Shown: positions 1-9,550, numbered from the stretch's first letter. The stretch is DNA of 44,746 nucleotides from an uncultured Actinomycetes bacterium (GCA_903862565.1 CAIOYU010000115.1:1-44746); one strand, 5' to 3'. Notes: generated by a model from the letters alone, not told the origin. Translations and numbers: made by a program.

Positions 1-120
1 CGGGATTGCGGACGGGACTACCGGCTCAAAGGCGTTGTCCTGTTTGAGGTTGTCTCCTGCGGGCTGCCGGCGTCGGTGGCCGACATCGTGATCGCCAACA
101 TGGCCGACCACACCGGCTGA
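1..120 (+). CDS. 3' end of an unidentified gene (partial)
   Basis: The window opens inside a reading frame of 39 codons that ends in TGA at 118-120, two bases before the stop of the convergent mnmA. The visible tail includes GLPASVADIVIANMADHTG, a plausible soluble C-terminus with ordinary mycobacterial codon use. There is no start and too little sequence to name a family, so the product is unknown. It could be a chance open frame, but its tight convergence with the next gene favours a real gene. Confidence 0.4.
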   Translation, partial: RDCGRDYRLKGVVLFEVVSCGLPASVADIVIANMADHTG

Positions 121-122
121 GG

Positions 123-1187
123 TCAGGAGATGGTCGCGCTGCCCAGCACCTCGTCGCCGTCGGGATCGGGCCGGTAGAGCACCATCGTCTGGCCGGCTGC
201 AACTCCGCGCAGTGGTGTGCGCAGGGCGAAATGCAATAACCCGTCGGTGAATCCGGCGATCCCGGAGGCCACGCCACCGTGGGCACGGACCTGCACCTCG
301 CAGTCGAGGAGTCCCTCGAAGGCCGCACCCGAGGTGAACACCGGGTCCCGTCCGGTGATCGACCAGACCTCCAGATCGTCGACCGCACCGACACGTACCG
401 TGCCGGAGTCGGCGTCGATGCCGGTGACGTACCGCGGCCGGCCGTCCGGCCCGGGCCCGGCGATACCCAGGCCCTTGCGCTGGCCGATGGTGAAGCCGTG
501 CACGCCGTCGTGGCGGGCCAGCACCTCACCGTCGGCGTCGACCACCGCACCGGGTCGCACACCGATCCGGGCCCCGAGGAAGGCCCGGGTGTCACCGGAG
601 GGAATGAAGCAGATGTCGTGGCTGTCGGGCTTGGCGGCCACCGCGAAACCGCGGTCGGCGGCTTCCTGCCTGATCTGCTGCTTCGGGGTGTCCCCGATCG
701 GGAAGACGGCGTGAGCCAACTGGTCGGCGGTCAGAACCGCCAGAACGTAGGACTGGTCCTTGTCGCCGTCGACGGCCCGGCGCAGGCGGCCGTGCTCCAG
801 TCGGGCGTAGTGGCCGGTGGCGACGGCGTCGAAGCCCAGGGCGAGCGCGCGCGCCGACACCGCGGAGAACTTGATCCGCTCATTGCACCGCACACACGGG
901 TTGGGCGTCTCGCCGCGGGCGTAGCTGGACACGAAATCCTCGATGACGTCGTGTTCGAATCGGTCGGCGAAATCCCAGACGTAGAAAGGGATTCCGAGGA
1001 CGTCGGCGACCCGTCGGGCATCACCGGCATCCTCCCGGGAACAGCAGCCCCGTGACCCGGTGCGCAGCGCTCCCGGCGCCTGGGACAGGGCCAGATGTAC
1101 CCCGACCACCTCGTGTCCGGCGTCGACCATTCGCGCGGCAGCCACCGAGGAGTCGACGCCGCCGCTCATCGCCACGAGCACCCTCAC
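123..1187 (-). CDS. mnmA: tRNA-specific 2-thiouridylase MnmA
   Basis: MnmA (TrmU) activates U34 of Glu, Gln and Lys tRNAs with ATP and inserts sulfur to give 2-thiouridine, in the cytoplasm. The 354-residue protein opens with the PP-loop motif SGGVDS (residues 8-13). It has the family motif NPCVRCN with Cys98 and the second catalytic cysteine in DICFIP (Cys193), the pair that carries the persulfide and disulfide. A longer frame upstream overlaps iscS and is not protein-like. GTG at 1185-1187 puts the PP-loop at the usual distance and is preceded by AGGGGG, so I chose it. It lies 13 bases after iscS, which probably supplies the sulfur, and the two are likely one transcript. Confidence 0.95.
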   Translation of the reverse strand: MRVLVAMSGGVDSSVAAARMVDAGHEVVGVHLALSQAPGALRTGSRGCCSREDAGDARRVADVLGIPFYVWDFADRFEHDVIEDFVSSYARGETPNPCVRCNERIKFSAVSARALALGFDAVATGHYARLEHGRLRRAVDGDKDQSYVLAVLTADQLAHAVFPIGDTPKQQIRQEAADRGFAVAAKPDSHDICFIPSGDTRAFLGARIGVRPGAVVDADGEVLARHDGVHGFTIGQRKGLGIAGPGPDGRPRYVTGIDADSGTVRVGAVDDLEVWSITGRDPVFTSGAAFEGLLDCEVQVRAHGGVASGIAGFTDGLLHFALRTPLRGVAAGQTMVLYRPDPDGDEVLGSATIS

Positions 1188-1200
1188 CCTTGCGCCCCCT

Positions 1201-2400
1201 TCACCGGAGTCCGAGCACCGCGGCACTGGCCAGCGCAGCCTGACGAGCCCGGTCGACGGCGGCGGGCAGCACCCGCAAAGCTGCCTCCACGTCCGCCGCG
1301 GTGCTGGTGTGCCCCAGGGAGAGTCGCAACGAACCGCGTGCCCGCTCCGCCGGCTGCCCCATGGCCAGCAGCACATGGGACGGACGGGCCACCCCCGCGG
1401 TGCACGCAGAACCGGTGGAGCACTCGATGCCGTTGGCGTCCAACAGCATCAGCAGCGAATCGCCTTCGCAGCCGCGGAAGGTGAAGTGGGCGTTGCCCGG
1501 TAGCCGGTGCTCCCCGCGGGCGCCGTTGACGGTGACGTCCTCGATCGTGGCCACCACCCCGTCGACGAGACGATCGCGCAGTCCGCGCAGCCTCTCCGCG
1601 GACTCCTGCAGTGCACCGACGGCGACCTCGACGGCGACCGCCATCGCCACCGCGCCGGCGACATCCGGTGTGCCGGAGCGGACGTCGCGCTCCTGACCGC
1701 CGCCGTGCAGCAGTGGCACGCAGGCGGTGTCGCGGCGCAGCAACAGGGCACCCATGCCCGTCGGACCCCCGAACTTGTGCGCGGTGATACTCACCGCGGA
1801 GCAACTGGAACCCGCGAAGTCGACCGGAATCTGGCCGACCGCCTGGACGGCGTCGCTGTGCACGGGGATATCGAATTCTGCGGCGACAGAGGCTATTTCG
1901 GTGATCGGCATGATCGTGCCGACTTCGTTGTTCGCCCACATCACCGAAACCAGGGCCACGTCGTCGCCGTCGCCGAGCACGTCCCGCAGCGCCTGGGGCG
2001 TGACGGAGCCGTCGGGTTCGGTCGGCAGGAACGTCACCTCGGCGCCCTCGTGTTCGACCAGCCACATGACGGCGTCGAGCACCGCGTGGTGTTCGACGGC
2101 GGTGGTGACGATCCGTCGGCGCCGCGGATCGGCGTCGCGACGTGCCCAGTAGATGCCCTTGACGGCCAGGTTGTCGCTGTCGGTGCCACCGGCGGTGAAG
2201 ATGACCTCCGAGGGCCGCGCCCCGAGTTGGGCGGCGATGCGCTCCCGGGACTCCTCCAACCGGCGGCGGGCGGCGCGGCCGACGGTGTGCAGCGAGGAGG
2301 CGTTGCCGAACTCCCCCAGCGCCGCGGCCATCGCCTCGATGGCCTGCGCATGCATCGGGGTGGTGGCAGCGTGGTCGAGATAGACCGAACGGGTGCTCAT
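1201..2400 (-). CDS. iscS: Cysteine desulfurase (IscS/NifS class)
   Basis: This PLP enzyme takes sulfur from L-cysteine as an enzyme persulfide for Fe-S clusters and tRNA thiolation. The 399-residue protein starts [15 protein letters not shown], the normal N-terminus of class V aminotransferase-like desulfurases. It has the EHHA histidine (His105), the PLP lysine in SITAHKFGG (Lys209) and the mobile-loop cysteine in STGSAC (Cys333). Length and motifs are complete. It sits directly upstream of mnmA on the same strand, which fits sulfur supply to tRNA thiolation; in M. tuberculosis the same pair is Rv3025c and Rv3024c. The ATG at 2398-2400 is the natural start. The hairpin at 2440-2487 separates it from the etf operon. 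Confidence 0.95.
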   Translation of the reverse strand: MSTRSVYLDHAATTPMHAQAIEAMAAALGEFGNASSLHTVGRAARRRLEESRERIAAQLGARPSEVIFTAGGTDSDNLAVKGIYWARRDADPRRRRIVTTAVEHHAVLDAVMWLVEHEGAEVTFLPTEPDGSVTPQALRDVLGDGDDVALVSVMWANNEVGTIMPITEIASVAAEFDIPVHSDAVQAVGQIPVDFAGSSCSAVSITAHKFGGPTGMGALLLRRDTACVPLLHGGGQERDVRSGTPDVAGAVAMAVAVEVAVGALQESAERLRGLRDRLVDGVVATIEDVTVNGARGEHRLPGNAHFTFRGCEGDSLLMLLDANGIECSTGSACTAGVARPSHVLLAMGQPAERARGSLRLSLGHTSTAADVEAALRVLPAAVDRARQAALASAAVLGLR

Positions 2401-2439
2401 GGCCTGTTCAGGATACCGGCGCGGCGATCACGGCCGAAC

Positions 2440-2487
2440 AGACACAAAAGCTCCCGACACGCCGTGCGTGCGGGAGCCTTTGTGTCT
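2440..2487 (-). terminator. Intrinsic terminator after etfBA
   Basis: Two 17-base arms (2440-2456 and 2471-2487) form a hairpin with a 14-base loop. On the minus-strand RNA all positions pair, one as G-U, and the 3' arm ends in UUUUGUGUCU. It lies 11 bases beyond the etfA stop and before the iscS start, so it should end the etfBA transcript. Confidence 0.8.
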
Positions 2488-2497
2488 GCTCGCGGAT

Positions 2498-3454
2498 CTA
2501 ACCCTTGCGGGCCTTGATCGCCTCGGTCAGCTGCGGCGTGACGCTGAACAGGTCGCCGACGATTCCGTAATCGGAGATCTCGAAGATCGGGGCTTCCTCG
2601 TCCTTGTTCACCGCGACGATCGTCTTCGAGGTCTGCATCCCGGCACGGTGCTGGATCGCCCCGGAGATACCCAGCGCGATGTACAGCTGGGGCGAGACGG
2701 TCTTGCCGGTCTGGCCCACCTGGAACTGGCCCGGGTAGTAACCGGAGTCGACGGCCGCGCGGGAAGCGCCGACGGCGCCGCCCATCGAGTCGGCAAGCTC
2801 CTCGACGACGACGAACTTGTCCGCGCTGCCGACACCACGGCCGCCGGCGACGACGATGCTGGCCTCGGCGAGGTCGGGACGGTCACCCGCGACGGCGGGC
2901 TGCCGGGAGATGATCCGCGTGGCGTTCTCGGCCTGCGCGGGCACCTCGACGGTGACCAACTCGCCGGCACCGGCACTCGGGGCGGCCTCGACGGCGCCGG
3001 GGCGAACGGTGATCACCGGCACGCCGGCGGTGACCTTCGCCTCGACGGTGAAGGCACCACCGAAGATCGAGTGCACGCCGGTGCCGCCCGACTTGACCTC
3101 CACCACGTCGGACAACACGCCCGAACCGAGGCGGGCCGCCAGACGACCGCCGATCTCCTTGCCGTCCGCGGTCGCGGGCAGCAGCACTGCCGCGGGCGCG
3201 GCCGAGTCCACCAGCGAGGCCAGGACGTCGACGTACGGAGTGATCAGGAATTTCTCCGCGTCGTCGGACTCGGCGACGTAGATCTTGGCCGCACCGGCGG
3301 CCTTGAGGTCCTCCACCAGCGGGGCGGCGGTGCCGGGGGCACCGACGACGACGGCGGAGGGCTCGCCCAGAGCGCGGGCGGCGGTGAGCAGTTCGGAGGT
3401 GACCTTCTTCACCGCACCTTCGGAATGCTCGACGAGCACCAGTACTTCAGCCAT
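2498..3454 (-). CDS. etfA: Electron transfer flavoprotein alpha subunit
   Basis: EtfA/FixB holds the FAD of the heterodimeric electron transfer flavoprotein that takes electrons from acyl-CoA dehydrogenases in fatty acid oxidation. The 318-residue protein starts [13 protein letters not shown]. The C-terminal FAD domain shows [11 protein letters not shown] (about 205-215), [13 protein letters not shown], then [22 protein letters not shown] and [22 protein letters not shown], all family signatures. Length matches M. tuberculosis FixB (318). It follows etfB by 47 bases on the same strand, and the hairpin at 2440-2487 follows it. Confidence 0.96.
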   Translation of the reverse strand: MAEVLVLVEHSEGAVKKVTSELLTAARALGEPSAVVVGAPGTAAPLVEDLKAAGAAKIYVAESDDAEKFLITPYVDVLASLVDSAAPAAVLLPATADGKEIGGRLAARLGSGVLSDVVEVKSGGTGVHSIFGGAFTVEAKVTAGVPVITVRPGAVEAAPSAGAGELVTVEVPAQAENATRIISRQPAVAGDRPDLAEASIVVAGGRGVGSADKFVVVEELADSMGGAVGASRAAVDSGYYPGQFQVGQTGKTVSPQLYIALGISGAIQHRAGMQTSKTIVAVNKDEEAPIFEISDYGIVGDLFSVTPQLTEAIKARKG

Positions 3455-3501
3455 AACGGTTCTCTTTTCTCGAGTGTCTTCGCAGGACTAGTTGATCGGT
3501 G

Positions 3502-4293
3502 CTAGATGAGCTTCTGCCCGACCAGGTATTCGGCGATCTTCGTGCCGCCGTCGCCGCCGTCGGCGATCTTCTCGCCCGCCGTCTTCGCCGGCTTCGGCGT
3601 CGAGGACAGCACGCTGGAACCGGCGTTGGCCAGGCCCACCTCGTCAGCGCCCACGCCGATGTCGGCGAGGGTCAGCACGGCCACTTCCTTCTTCTTCGCG
3701 GCCATGATGCCCTTGAAGGACGGGAAGCGGGGCTCGTTGATCTTCTCGTTGACGCTGACCACCGCAGGCAAGGACGCCTCGACGGTGAACACACCCTCGT
3801 CGGTCTCGCGCTCGCCGCTGATCTTCCCGCCCTCGACGGTGATCTTGCGCATGTGGGTCAGCTGCGGCAGGCCGAGGTACTCGGCGATGATCGCGGGGAC
3901 CGCACCGCCGGTGCCGTCGGTGGCCTCGTTGCCCGCGATGACAAGGTCCGCACCCTCGATGGTGCCCAGCGCACGGGCCAGTGCCCAGCCTGTCTGCACC
4001 ATGTCGGAGCCGGCCAGGCCGGCGTCGAGCAGGTGCACACCCTTGTCGGCGCCCATGGACAGCGCCTTGCGGATCGCCTCACCGGCTCGCTCCGGTCCGG
4101 CGGTCAGCACCGTCACGGTGCTGTCGCCGCCTTCACGTTCCTTGATCAGCAGCGCCTCTTCGACGGCGCGCTCGTTGATCTCGTCCAGCACGGCGTCGGC
4201 CGCGTCCCGGTCGAGGGTCCAGTCACCGTCGGAGAGCTTGCGCTCCGACCAGGTGTCGGGGACCTGCTTGATCAGAACCACGATGTTGGTCAT
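3502..4293 (-). CDS. etfB: Electron transfer flavoprotein beta subunit
   Basis: EtfB/FixA is the AMP-binding partner of EtfA. The 263-residue protein begins MTNIVVLIKQVPDTWSERKL and contains the beta-subunit signature with LVIAGNEATDGTGGAVPAIIAEYLGLPQ. The frame stays open for 27 codons upstream, but ATG 4291-4293 matches the family N-terminus and has AGGAGG 12 bases before it, so I chose it. It is first in the etfBA operon. A 16-bp inverted repeat at 4375-4390 lies about 80 bases upstream and may control it. Confidence 0.95.
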   Translation of the reverse strand: MTNIVVLIKQVPDTWSERKLSDGDWTLDRDAADAVLDEINERAVEEALLIKEREGGDSTVTVLTAGPERAGEAIRKALSMGADKGVHLLDAGLAGSDMVQTGWALARALGTIEGADLVIAGNEATDGTGGAVPAIIAEYLGLPQLTHMRKITVEGGKISGERETDEGVFTVEASLPAVVSVNEKINEPRFPSFKGIMAAKKKEVAVLTLADIGVGADEVGLANAGSSVLSSTPKPAKTAGEKIADGGDGGTKIAEYLVGQKLI

Positions 4294-4374
4294 GGCTTTT
4301 CTAGTCCTCCTGGCAGGCGTCCGGGCGGCCTGGTGGTCGTCCGGCTTGTGGGTCACTTCCGCTGACCACACCAT

Positions 4375-4390
4375 GTTACTAGCCAGTAAC
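4375..4390. promoter_or_regulatory. Inverted repeat between etfB and the divergent methyltransferase
   Basis: GTTACT-AGCC-AGTAAC is a perfect 6-base inverted repeat with a 4-base spacer. Size and symmetry suit a TetR-family operator, often found upstream of lipid-oxidation genes. It is roughly central in the 205-base gap between etfB and the gene at 4499, so it could control either side. No second copy was seen in the window. Confidence 0.4.
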
Positions 4391-4484
4391 TTGTGGTGGA
4401 TCGCCCCCTAACGATAGCCGCTTTTCGGGGGAGTTCCCGCAGGCCCGGCAAGACCAGCAGGTTCACGATCCGCCCCGCAGGGGT

Positions 4485-4490
4485 TAGCCT
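4485..4490 (+). promoter_or_regulatory. Candidate -10 for leaderless methyltransferase mRNA
   Basis: TAGCCT fits the mycobacterial TANNNT -10 and lies 8 bases before the ATG at 4499, which has no convincing Shine-Dalgarno. Transcription would begin at or next to the start codon. Confidence 0.4.
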
Positions 4491-4498
4491 GCCTTGCG

Positions 4499-5278
4499 AT
4501 GACCACGCATTCGACGGACGCACCCGAGGGCGGCCTGCCACTGACCGGCGAGCGCACCGTCCCCGGCTTGGCGGTGGAGAACTACTGGTTCCGCCGCCAT
4601 GAGGTCGTCTACCAGTGGTGTGCACCCATATGCGCAGGTCAGGATGTCCTCGAAGCCGGCTGCGGGGAAGGCTACGGGGCTGATCTGATCGCCTCGGTGG
4701 CCCGCCGCGTGGTGGCCGTCGACTATGACGCGGCCACCGTCGCCCACGTGCGCGACCGCTACCCCGCGGTGGAGGTCATGGCGGCCAATCTGGCCGCCCT
4801 ACCGCTTGCCGACTCCTCGGTGGACATTGTGATCAACCTGCAGGTCATCGAACATCTGTGGGATCAGCCACAGTTTGTCGCCGAATGCTTCCGCGTGCTG
4901 CGCCCGGGGGGTCGGCTGGTGATGGCGACGCCGAACCGGATCACCTTCACCCCGGGCAGCGACACCCCGCTCAATCCCTTCCACACCCGCGAACTCAACG
5001 CCGCCGAACTCGACGAACTGCTCACCGACGGCGGTTTCACGGTGGACGGCGGCGTTTACGGCGTCTTTCACGGCCCCGCGCTGGTCGCGATGGATGTCCG
5101 CCACGGCGGTTCGATCATCGACGCCCAGATCACCCGGGCGCTGGCCGATGCGCCGTGGCCGGAGGATCTGCTGGCCGACGTCGCCGCGGTGTGCTGCGAG
5201 GACTTCGAGATACTCGCCGCGGCGACCCGCGACATCGACTCCAGCCTGGATCTGCTGGCCGTCGCGGTGAAACCGTGA
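4499..5278 (+). CDS. SAM-dependent methyltransferase (Rv3030-like)
   Basis: This is a 259-residue class I methyltransferase. Motif I is VLEAGCGEGYGADLI (about residues 50-64), followed by VVAVDYDAATVAHVRDRYP, ADSSVDIVINLQVIEHLWDQ and LRPGGRLVMATPNRITFTPG, the methyltransferase type 11 pattern. By position it corresponds to M. tuberculosis Rv3030, first gene of the cluster linked to 6-O-methylglucose lipopolysaccharide (MGLP). A sugar O-methyltransferase role is therefore plausible, but I infer it from context only. Its TGA overlaps the GTG of the GH57 gene (GTGA), indicating translational coupling. Confidence 0.88.
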   Translation: MTTHSTDAPEGGLPLTGERTVPGLAVENYWFRRHEVVYQWCAPICAGQDVLEAGCGEGYGADLIASVARRVVAVDYDAATVAHVRDRYPAVEVMAANLAALPLADSSVDIVINLQVIEHLWDQPQFVAECFRVLRPGGRLVMATPNRITFTPGSDTPLNPFHTRELNAAELDELLTDGGFTVDGGVYGVFHGPALVAMDVRHGGSIIDAQITRALADAPWPEDLLADVAAVCCEDFEILAAATRDIDSSLDLLAVAVKP

Positions 5279-6846
5279 CGTCCTCCCGCCAGCGGGAGCA
5301 GGTTCCCGGGCAGTTCAGCCTGGTGCTGCACACCCACCTGCCGTGGCTGGCCCATCACGGCCGCTGGCCCGTCGGCGAGGAGTGGCTCTACCAGTCCTGG
5401 GCGGCGTCCTACCTACCGCTGGCGCGGGTGCTGCGCACTCTGGCGGCCGAGGGCCGCAGCCGGCTGATCACCCTCGGGCTGACCCCGGTGGTCACCGCAC
5501 AACTCGATGACCCGTACTGCCTGGACGGTATGCACCGCTGGCTGGCCAACTGGCAGTTGCGCGCACTGGAGGCAGCCAACGTCCACGCCGCCACGGGCGC
5601 CGCGGCCGGCACCGCCTCGGACCCGGAGGCGTTGCGGCGCTTCGGGATTCATGAGTACGCCGAGGCCACCCGCGCGCTGGAGGACTTCACCGTGCTGTGG
5701 CGCCACGGCGCGAGCCCACTGCTGCGCGACCTGATCGATGCGGGCACCGTGGAGTTGCTCGGCGGTCCACTGGCCCACCCGTTCCAGCCGCTGCTGAACC
5801 CGCGGCTGCGGGAGTTCGCCCTGCGCGAGGGACTGGCCGACGCCGGGCAGCGCTTCGCGCACACGCCGTCGGGCATCTGGGCCCCGGAATGCGCCTACGC
5901 CCCCGGGATGGAGCACGGTTACCGCGCCGCGGGCGTCAGCCATTTCATGGTCGACGGGCCCTCGCTGCACGGTGACACCGCCCTGGGCCGGCCGGTCGGA
6001 GACAGCGGGGTGGTGGCCTTCGGCCGCGACCTGACCGTCAGCTACCGGGTGTGGTCGCCGAAATCGGGCTATCCCGGCCATTCCGCCTACCGCGACTTCC
6101 ACACCCACGACCACCTGACCGGGCTCAAGCCCGCCCGGGTGACCGGCCGCAACGTCGACTCCGACGACAAGGCCCCCTACGACCCGGAGCGCGCCGACAG
6201 GGCGGTCGACGCCCACGTCGAGGACTTCGTCGCACTGGTCCGCCAGCGGTTGATCTCCGAGTCGCAGCGCATCGGCCGGCCGGCACACGTCATCGCCGCC
6301 TTCGACACCGAATTGTTCGGCCACTGGTGGTACGAGGGGCCGCTGTGGCTCGAGCGCCTGTTGCGGGCGCTGCCCGAGGCAGGGGTCCGGGTGGGCACGC
6401 TGTCCGATGCCATGGCCAACGGATTCGTCGGCGCCCCGGTCGAATTGCCGCCCAGCTCATGGGGTTCCGGCAAGGACTGGCAGGTGTGGTCGGGTCCCAA
6501 GGTCGCCGACCTCGTGGCACTCAACGCCGAGGTGGTGGACACCGCGTTGGCCACCGTGGACAAGGCCCTGGCCCATGCCGGTCCGGTGCAGGCGCGGGAT
6601 TTCGTCGCCGACCAGATCCTGCGAGAGACGCTGCTGACGGTGTCCAGCGACTGGCCGTTCATGGTCAGCAAGGACTCCGCCGCCGACTATGCGCGCTACC
6701 GGGCTCATCTGCACGCCCATGCCACCCGGGAGATCGCCGACGCGCTGGCGTCGGGCCGCCGGGATGCCGCTGAACGCCTCGCTGCCGGCTGGAACGCCGC
6801 GGACGGTTTGTTCGGCGCGCTGGACGCCCGGCGTCTCCCCAAGTGA
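5275..6846 (+). CDS. GH57 family glucan-modifying enzyme (Rv3031-like)
   Basis: This 523-residue protein belongs to glycoside hydrolase family 57, typical of alpha-glucan branching enzymes and glucanotransferases. The N-terminal HTHLPWLAHHGRWPVGEEWL holds the conserved family histidines. The nucleophile is Glu205 in GIWAPECAYAPG and the acid/base is Asp344 in AFDTELFGHWWYEG. The C-terminal part (about 400-520) matches the helical DUF1957-type region. The frame runs further upstream, but GTG at 5275-5277 overlaps the previous stop and gives a length near the M. tuberculosis protein. Between a methyltransferase and a glucosyltransferase, it probably acts on the alpha-glucan of MGLP. Confidence 0.92.
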   Translation: MTSSRQREQVPGQFSLVLHTHLPWLAHHGRWPVGEEWLYQSWAASYLPLARVLRTLAAEGRSRLITLGLTPVVTAQLDDPYCLDGMHRWLANWQLRALEAANVHAATGAAAGTASDPEALRRFGIHEYAEATRALEDFTVLWRHGASPLLRDLIDAGTVELLGGPLAHPFQPLLNPRLREFALREGLADAGQRFAHTPSGIWAPECAYAPGMEHGYRAAGVSHFMVDGPSLHGDTALGRPVGDSGVVAFGRDLTVSYRVWSPKSGYPGHSAYRDFHTHDHLTGLKPARVTGRNVDSDDKAPYDPERADRAVDAHVEDFVALVRQRLISESQRIGRPAHVIAAFDTELFGHWWYEGPLWLERLLRALPEAGVRVGTLSDAMANGFVGAPVELPPSSWGSGKDWQVWSGPKVADLVALNAEVVDTALATVDKALAHAGPVQARDFVADQILRETLLTVSSDWPFMVSKDSAADYARYRAHLHAHATREIADALASGRRDAAERLAAGWNAADGLFGALDARRLPK

Positions 6847-6865
6847 CGCTTGCGGTTTCCGCGCC

Positions 6866-8095
6866 ATGAAGGTGCTGATGGTGTCGTGGGAGTATCCGCC
6901 GGTCGTCATCGGCGGCCTCGGGCGGCACGTCCACCACTTGGCCACCGCCCTGGCCGCCGCCGGGCACGAGGTGGTGGTGTTGGCGCGCCGGCCTTTCGAC
7001 ACCGACCCGGCCAGCCACCCGACCACCGACGGCGTGCATGAGGGCGTGCGGGTGATCGCCGCCGCCCAGGATCCGCACGAATTCGAGTTCGGACCCGACA
7101 TGATGGCCTGGACACTGGCGATGGGGCACGCCATGGTCAGGGCGGGATTGACCCATCTCGCCGACTGGCAGCCCGACGTGGTGCACGCCCACGACTGGCT
7201 GGTCGCTCATCCCTCCATAGCTTTGGCCGAATTCTTCTGCGTCCCTATGGTTTCCACCATCCACGCCACCGAGGCGGGGCGGCATTCCGGGTGGGTGTCC
7301 GGACCCGTCAACCGCCAGGTTCATGCCCTGGAGTCCTGGCTGGCGCGGGCGTCGGATGCGATCATCGCCTGTTCTGCCTCGATGGCGATGGAGATCGAGG
7401 CGCTGTTCGGACCCGGACTGGCCCAGATCAGCGTCATCCCGAACGGGATCGATTCCAGCCGTTGGTCGTTCGCGAAGCGGCGCAGCCATGACGGCCCTTC
7501 CGAGCTCCTCTATTTCGGACGGCTGGAGTACGAGAAAGGCGTGCACGACGCGATCGCAGCGCTTCCGCGGATCCGGCGAACCCATCCGGGGACCACGCTG
7601 ACCATCGCCGGCGACGGCACGCAGGAGGCCTGGCTGGCCGAGGTCGCCCGAAAGCACAAGGTGACCAAAGCCGTCCGCTTCGCCGGCCGCGCCGACCATG
7701 ACGAACTGCTGCGATTGCTGCACCGCGCCGACGTCGCCGTGCTGCCCAGCCATTACGAGCCCTTCGGGATCGTCGCCCTGGAAGCCGCCGCCGCGGGTAC
7801 TCCCCTGGTGGTCGCCAACGTCGGCGGACTCGGCGAGGCCGTCATCGATGGGCGGACCGGGCTGTCGTTCCCGGCGCGCGACATCCCCGCCCTGGCCGCA
7901 GCGGTCCGCGCCGCACTCGATGATCCGGCGGCCGCCCAGAAGCGCGCCCTGGCCGCCCGCAAACGGCTCACGTCGGACTTCGACTGGCACACGGTGGCGG
8001 ATCGGACCGCAGAGGTCTACCGGGCTGCCGGCCGCCGGGACCGCGAACCCCTGGCGCGACAGCCCATCGTCGAGCGCGCACTACCCGGCCGCTGA
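6866..8095 (+). CDS. GT4 alpha-glucosyltransferase (Rv3032-like)
   Basis: This is a retaining GT-B glycosyltransferase of family 4, 409 residues. The N-terminal domain starts MKVLMVSWEYPPVVIGGLGR with the glycogen-synthase-like KxGGLG variant IGGLG. The C-terminal domain has YFGRLEYEKGVHDAI and the EX7E motif EPFGIVALE (Glu298, Glu306). Its M. tuberculosis counterpart Rv3032 is described as the alpha-1,4-glucosyltransferase that elongates MGLP and contributes to glycogen. ATG 6866 is the family start; upstream in-frame sequence overlaps the GH57 gene. It follows that gene by 19 bases as third in the cluster. Confidence 0.92.
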   Translation: MKVLMVSWEYPPVVIGGLGRHVHHLATALAAAGHEVVVLARRPFDTDPASHPTTDGVHEGVRVIAAAQDPHEFEFGPDMMAWTLAMGHAMVRAGLTHLADWQPDVVHAHDWLVAHPSIALAEFFCVPMVSTIHATEAGRHSGWVSGPVNRQVHALESWLARASDAIIACSASMAMEIEALFGPGLAQISVIPNGIDSSRWSFAKRRSHDGPSELLYFGRLEYEKGVHDAIAALPRIRRTHPGTTLTIAGDGTQEAWLAEVARKHKVTKAVRFAGRADHDELLRLLHRADVAVLPSHYEPFGIVALEAAAAGTPLVVANVGGLGEAVIDGRTGLSFPARDIPALAAAVRAALDDPAAAQKRALAARKRLTSDFDWHTVADRTAEVYRAAGRRDREPLARQPIVERALPGR

Positions 8096-8122
8096 GACCC
8101 CAGACCGCGTGTATCCGATGTG

Positions 8123-8128
8123 TACGCT
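8123..8128 (+). promoter_or_regulatory. Candidate -10 for leaderless vapBC
   Basis: TACGCT lies 6 bases before the vapB ATG at 8135, which has no Shine-Dalgarno. A leaderless mRNA is likely. Confidence 0.4.
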
Positions 8129-8134
8129 AGGTGT

Positions 8135-8344
8135 ATGGCGCGCACGAACATCGACATCGATGACGACCTCGTCGCCGCGGTGATGCAGCGTTACGGGGTC
8201 ACCACGAAGAAGGACGCCGTCGATTTGGCGTTGCGCCGACTTGTCGGCGAACCGCTGAGCCGCGACTTCCTCCTGAGTCTTGAGGGGATCGGCTGGGACG
8301 GCGACCTTGAGGAAATGCGCGCCGAGCAGCCCGAACAGCTGTGA
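8135..8344 (+). CDS. vapB: VapB-type antitoxin
   Basis: This 69-residue antitoxin starts [21 protein letters not shown] and has [12 protein letters not shown], a ribbon-helix-helix DNA-binding fold, with a C-terminal [12 protein letters not shown] segment that is common in VapB_antitoxin family proteins and binds the toxin. Five more in-frame codons exist upstream, but ATG 8135 fits the family. Its TGA overlaps the GTG of vapC (GTGA), giving coupled translation. It neutralises the adjacent PIN toxin and probably represses its own promoter. Confidence 0.9.
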   Translation: MARTNIDIDDDLVAAVMQRYGVTTKKDAVDLALRRLVGEPLSRDFLLSLEGIGWDGDLEEMRAEQPEQL

Positions 8345-8748
8345 GCGTGCTGATCGACTCCTCGGCGTGGATCGAATACCTCAGGGCAACCGGATCACCC
8401 GCCGCCGCCGAGGTGCGCCGCCTGCTGTCGAGCGAGGCCGACACCGTCGTCATGTGCGAGCCGGTGGCCATGGAGATTCTGGCGGGAGCCACCTCCGATG
8501 CCGCCCATGCCAAGCTCGAACGACTGGTGAACGGCCTACCGTCGCTGCGAATCGACGACGCACTGGACTTCCGCAGTGCCGCAGCGATATTCCGCCGGGC
8601 GCGACGAATCGGCCGGAGAGTTCGGAGCATCAACGACTGCCTCATTGCCAGCGTGGCGATCAGGCACGAAGTACCCCTGATTCACCGAGACGCCGACTAC
8701 GGCGTCATCGCCGCGATCACCCCCCTGACCGCGCGGTCGTTCGTCTAG
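8341..8748 (+). CDS. vapC: VapC-type PIN-domain ribonuclease toxin
   Basis: This 135-residue PIN-domain toxin, VapC family, is expected to cleave RNA with Mg2+ or Mn2+. Acidic residues are in place: Asp6 (LIDSSAW), Glu45 (VAMEILAG), Asp99 (INDCLIA) and Asp117/Asp119 (HRDADY). The GTG start overlaps the vapB stop by four bases. The pair sits between the conserved GT4 and acetyltransferase genes, where M. tuberculosis has Rv3033, so it looks like an accessory insertion. The RNA target cannot be read from sequence. Confidence 0.92.
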   Translation: MSVLIDSSAWIEYLRATGSPAAAEVRRLLSSEADTVVMCEPVAMEILAGATSDAAHAKLERLVNGLPSLRIDDALDFRSAAAIFRRARRIGRRVRSINDCLIASVAIRHEVPLIHRDADYGVIAAITPLTARSFV

Positions 8749-8804
8749 ATACCGGCGCAGCGTCAGTGCAACGCGCGCGTCTCCACAGCGCGGCGTTCGC
8801 AGGG

Positions 8805-9542
8805 CTAGTGCGAGGCTTTCTTGCGCTCGATGTCGGCGAGGTTCGCCGCCAGTTCGGCCCGCTGGGCCGCCGAGGTCTCCCAGGCCAGCTTGCGGTTCTT
8901 GACCACCTTGGCCGGCGAACCGACGGCGATGGAGAAATCGGGGATGTCGCCCTTGACGACGGCGTGGGCCCCGAGCACGCACCCGCGACCGATCGTGGTG
9001 CCGCGCAGGATGGTGACCTTGGTGGCGATCCAGGTGTCCGGGCCGATCCGGACCGGGGTCTTGACGATGCCCTGGTCCTTGATCGCCATCTCGATGTTGT
9101 CCATCTTGTGGTCGAAGTCGCAGACGTAGCACCAGTCGGCCATCAGCGAGGACTCGCCGAACTCGATGTCGATGTAACAGTTGATGACGTTGTCGCGGCC
9201 GAAGACCACCTTGTCGCCCAGGCGCAGCGACCCCTCGTGCGCCCGGATGGTGTTCTTGTCGCCGATGTGCACCCAGCGGCCGATCTCGAGCTGCGCCAGT
9301 TCCGGGGTGGCGTGGATCTCGACGTTCTTGCCCAGGAACACCATGCCGCGGGTGATGATGTGCGGGTTGGCGAGCTTGAACTTCAGCAGCCGCCAGTAAC
9401 GCACCAGGTACCAGGGCGTCCACGCCTTGTTGGCGATGACCCACTTCAGCGAGGCCCTGGTGAGAAAGCGGGCCTGGCGGGGGTCGCGCATCCGCGAACC
9501 ACGCCACCGCTTGTGAATCGGCGCGCCCCACATGCTCGTCAT
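8805..9542 (-). CDS. Hexapeptide-repeat acyltransferase (Rv3034c-like)
   Basis: This is a 245-residue left-handed beta-helix transferase. Hexapeptide repeats run through about residues 70-215, for example IGRWVHIGDKNTIRA, VRIGPDTWIATKVTILRG and IGRGCVLGAHAVVKGDIPDFSIAVGSPAKVV, the last being the classic maltose/xenobiotic acetyltransferase C-terminal signature. His in GAHAVV is the usual catalytic histidine region. It corresponds to M. tuberculosis Rv3034c in the MGLP locus, so acylation of the polysaccharide is a reasonable but indirect inference. It is divergent from the lipoprotein gene at 9611, and both appear to have leaderless promoters in the 68-base gap. Confidence 0.88.
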   Translation of the reverse strand: MTSMWGAPIHKRWRGSRMRDPRQARFLTRASLKWVIANKAWTPWYLVRYWRLLKFKLANPHIITRGMVFLGKNVEIHATPELAQLEIGRWVHIGDKNTIRAHEGSLRLGDKVVFGRDNVINCYIDIEFGESSLMADWCYVCDFDHKMDNIEMAIKDQGIVKTPVRIGPDTWIATKVTILRGTTIGRGCVLGAHAVVKGDIPDFSIAVGSPAKVVKNRKLAWETSAAQRAELAANLADIERKKASH

Positions 9543-9550
9543 GGCCCGAC

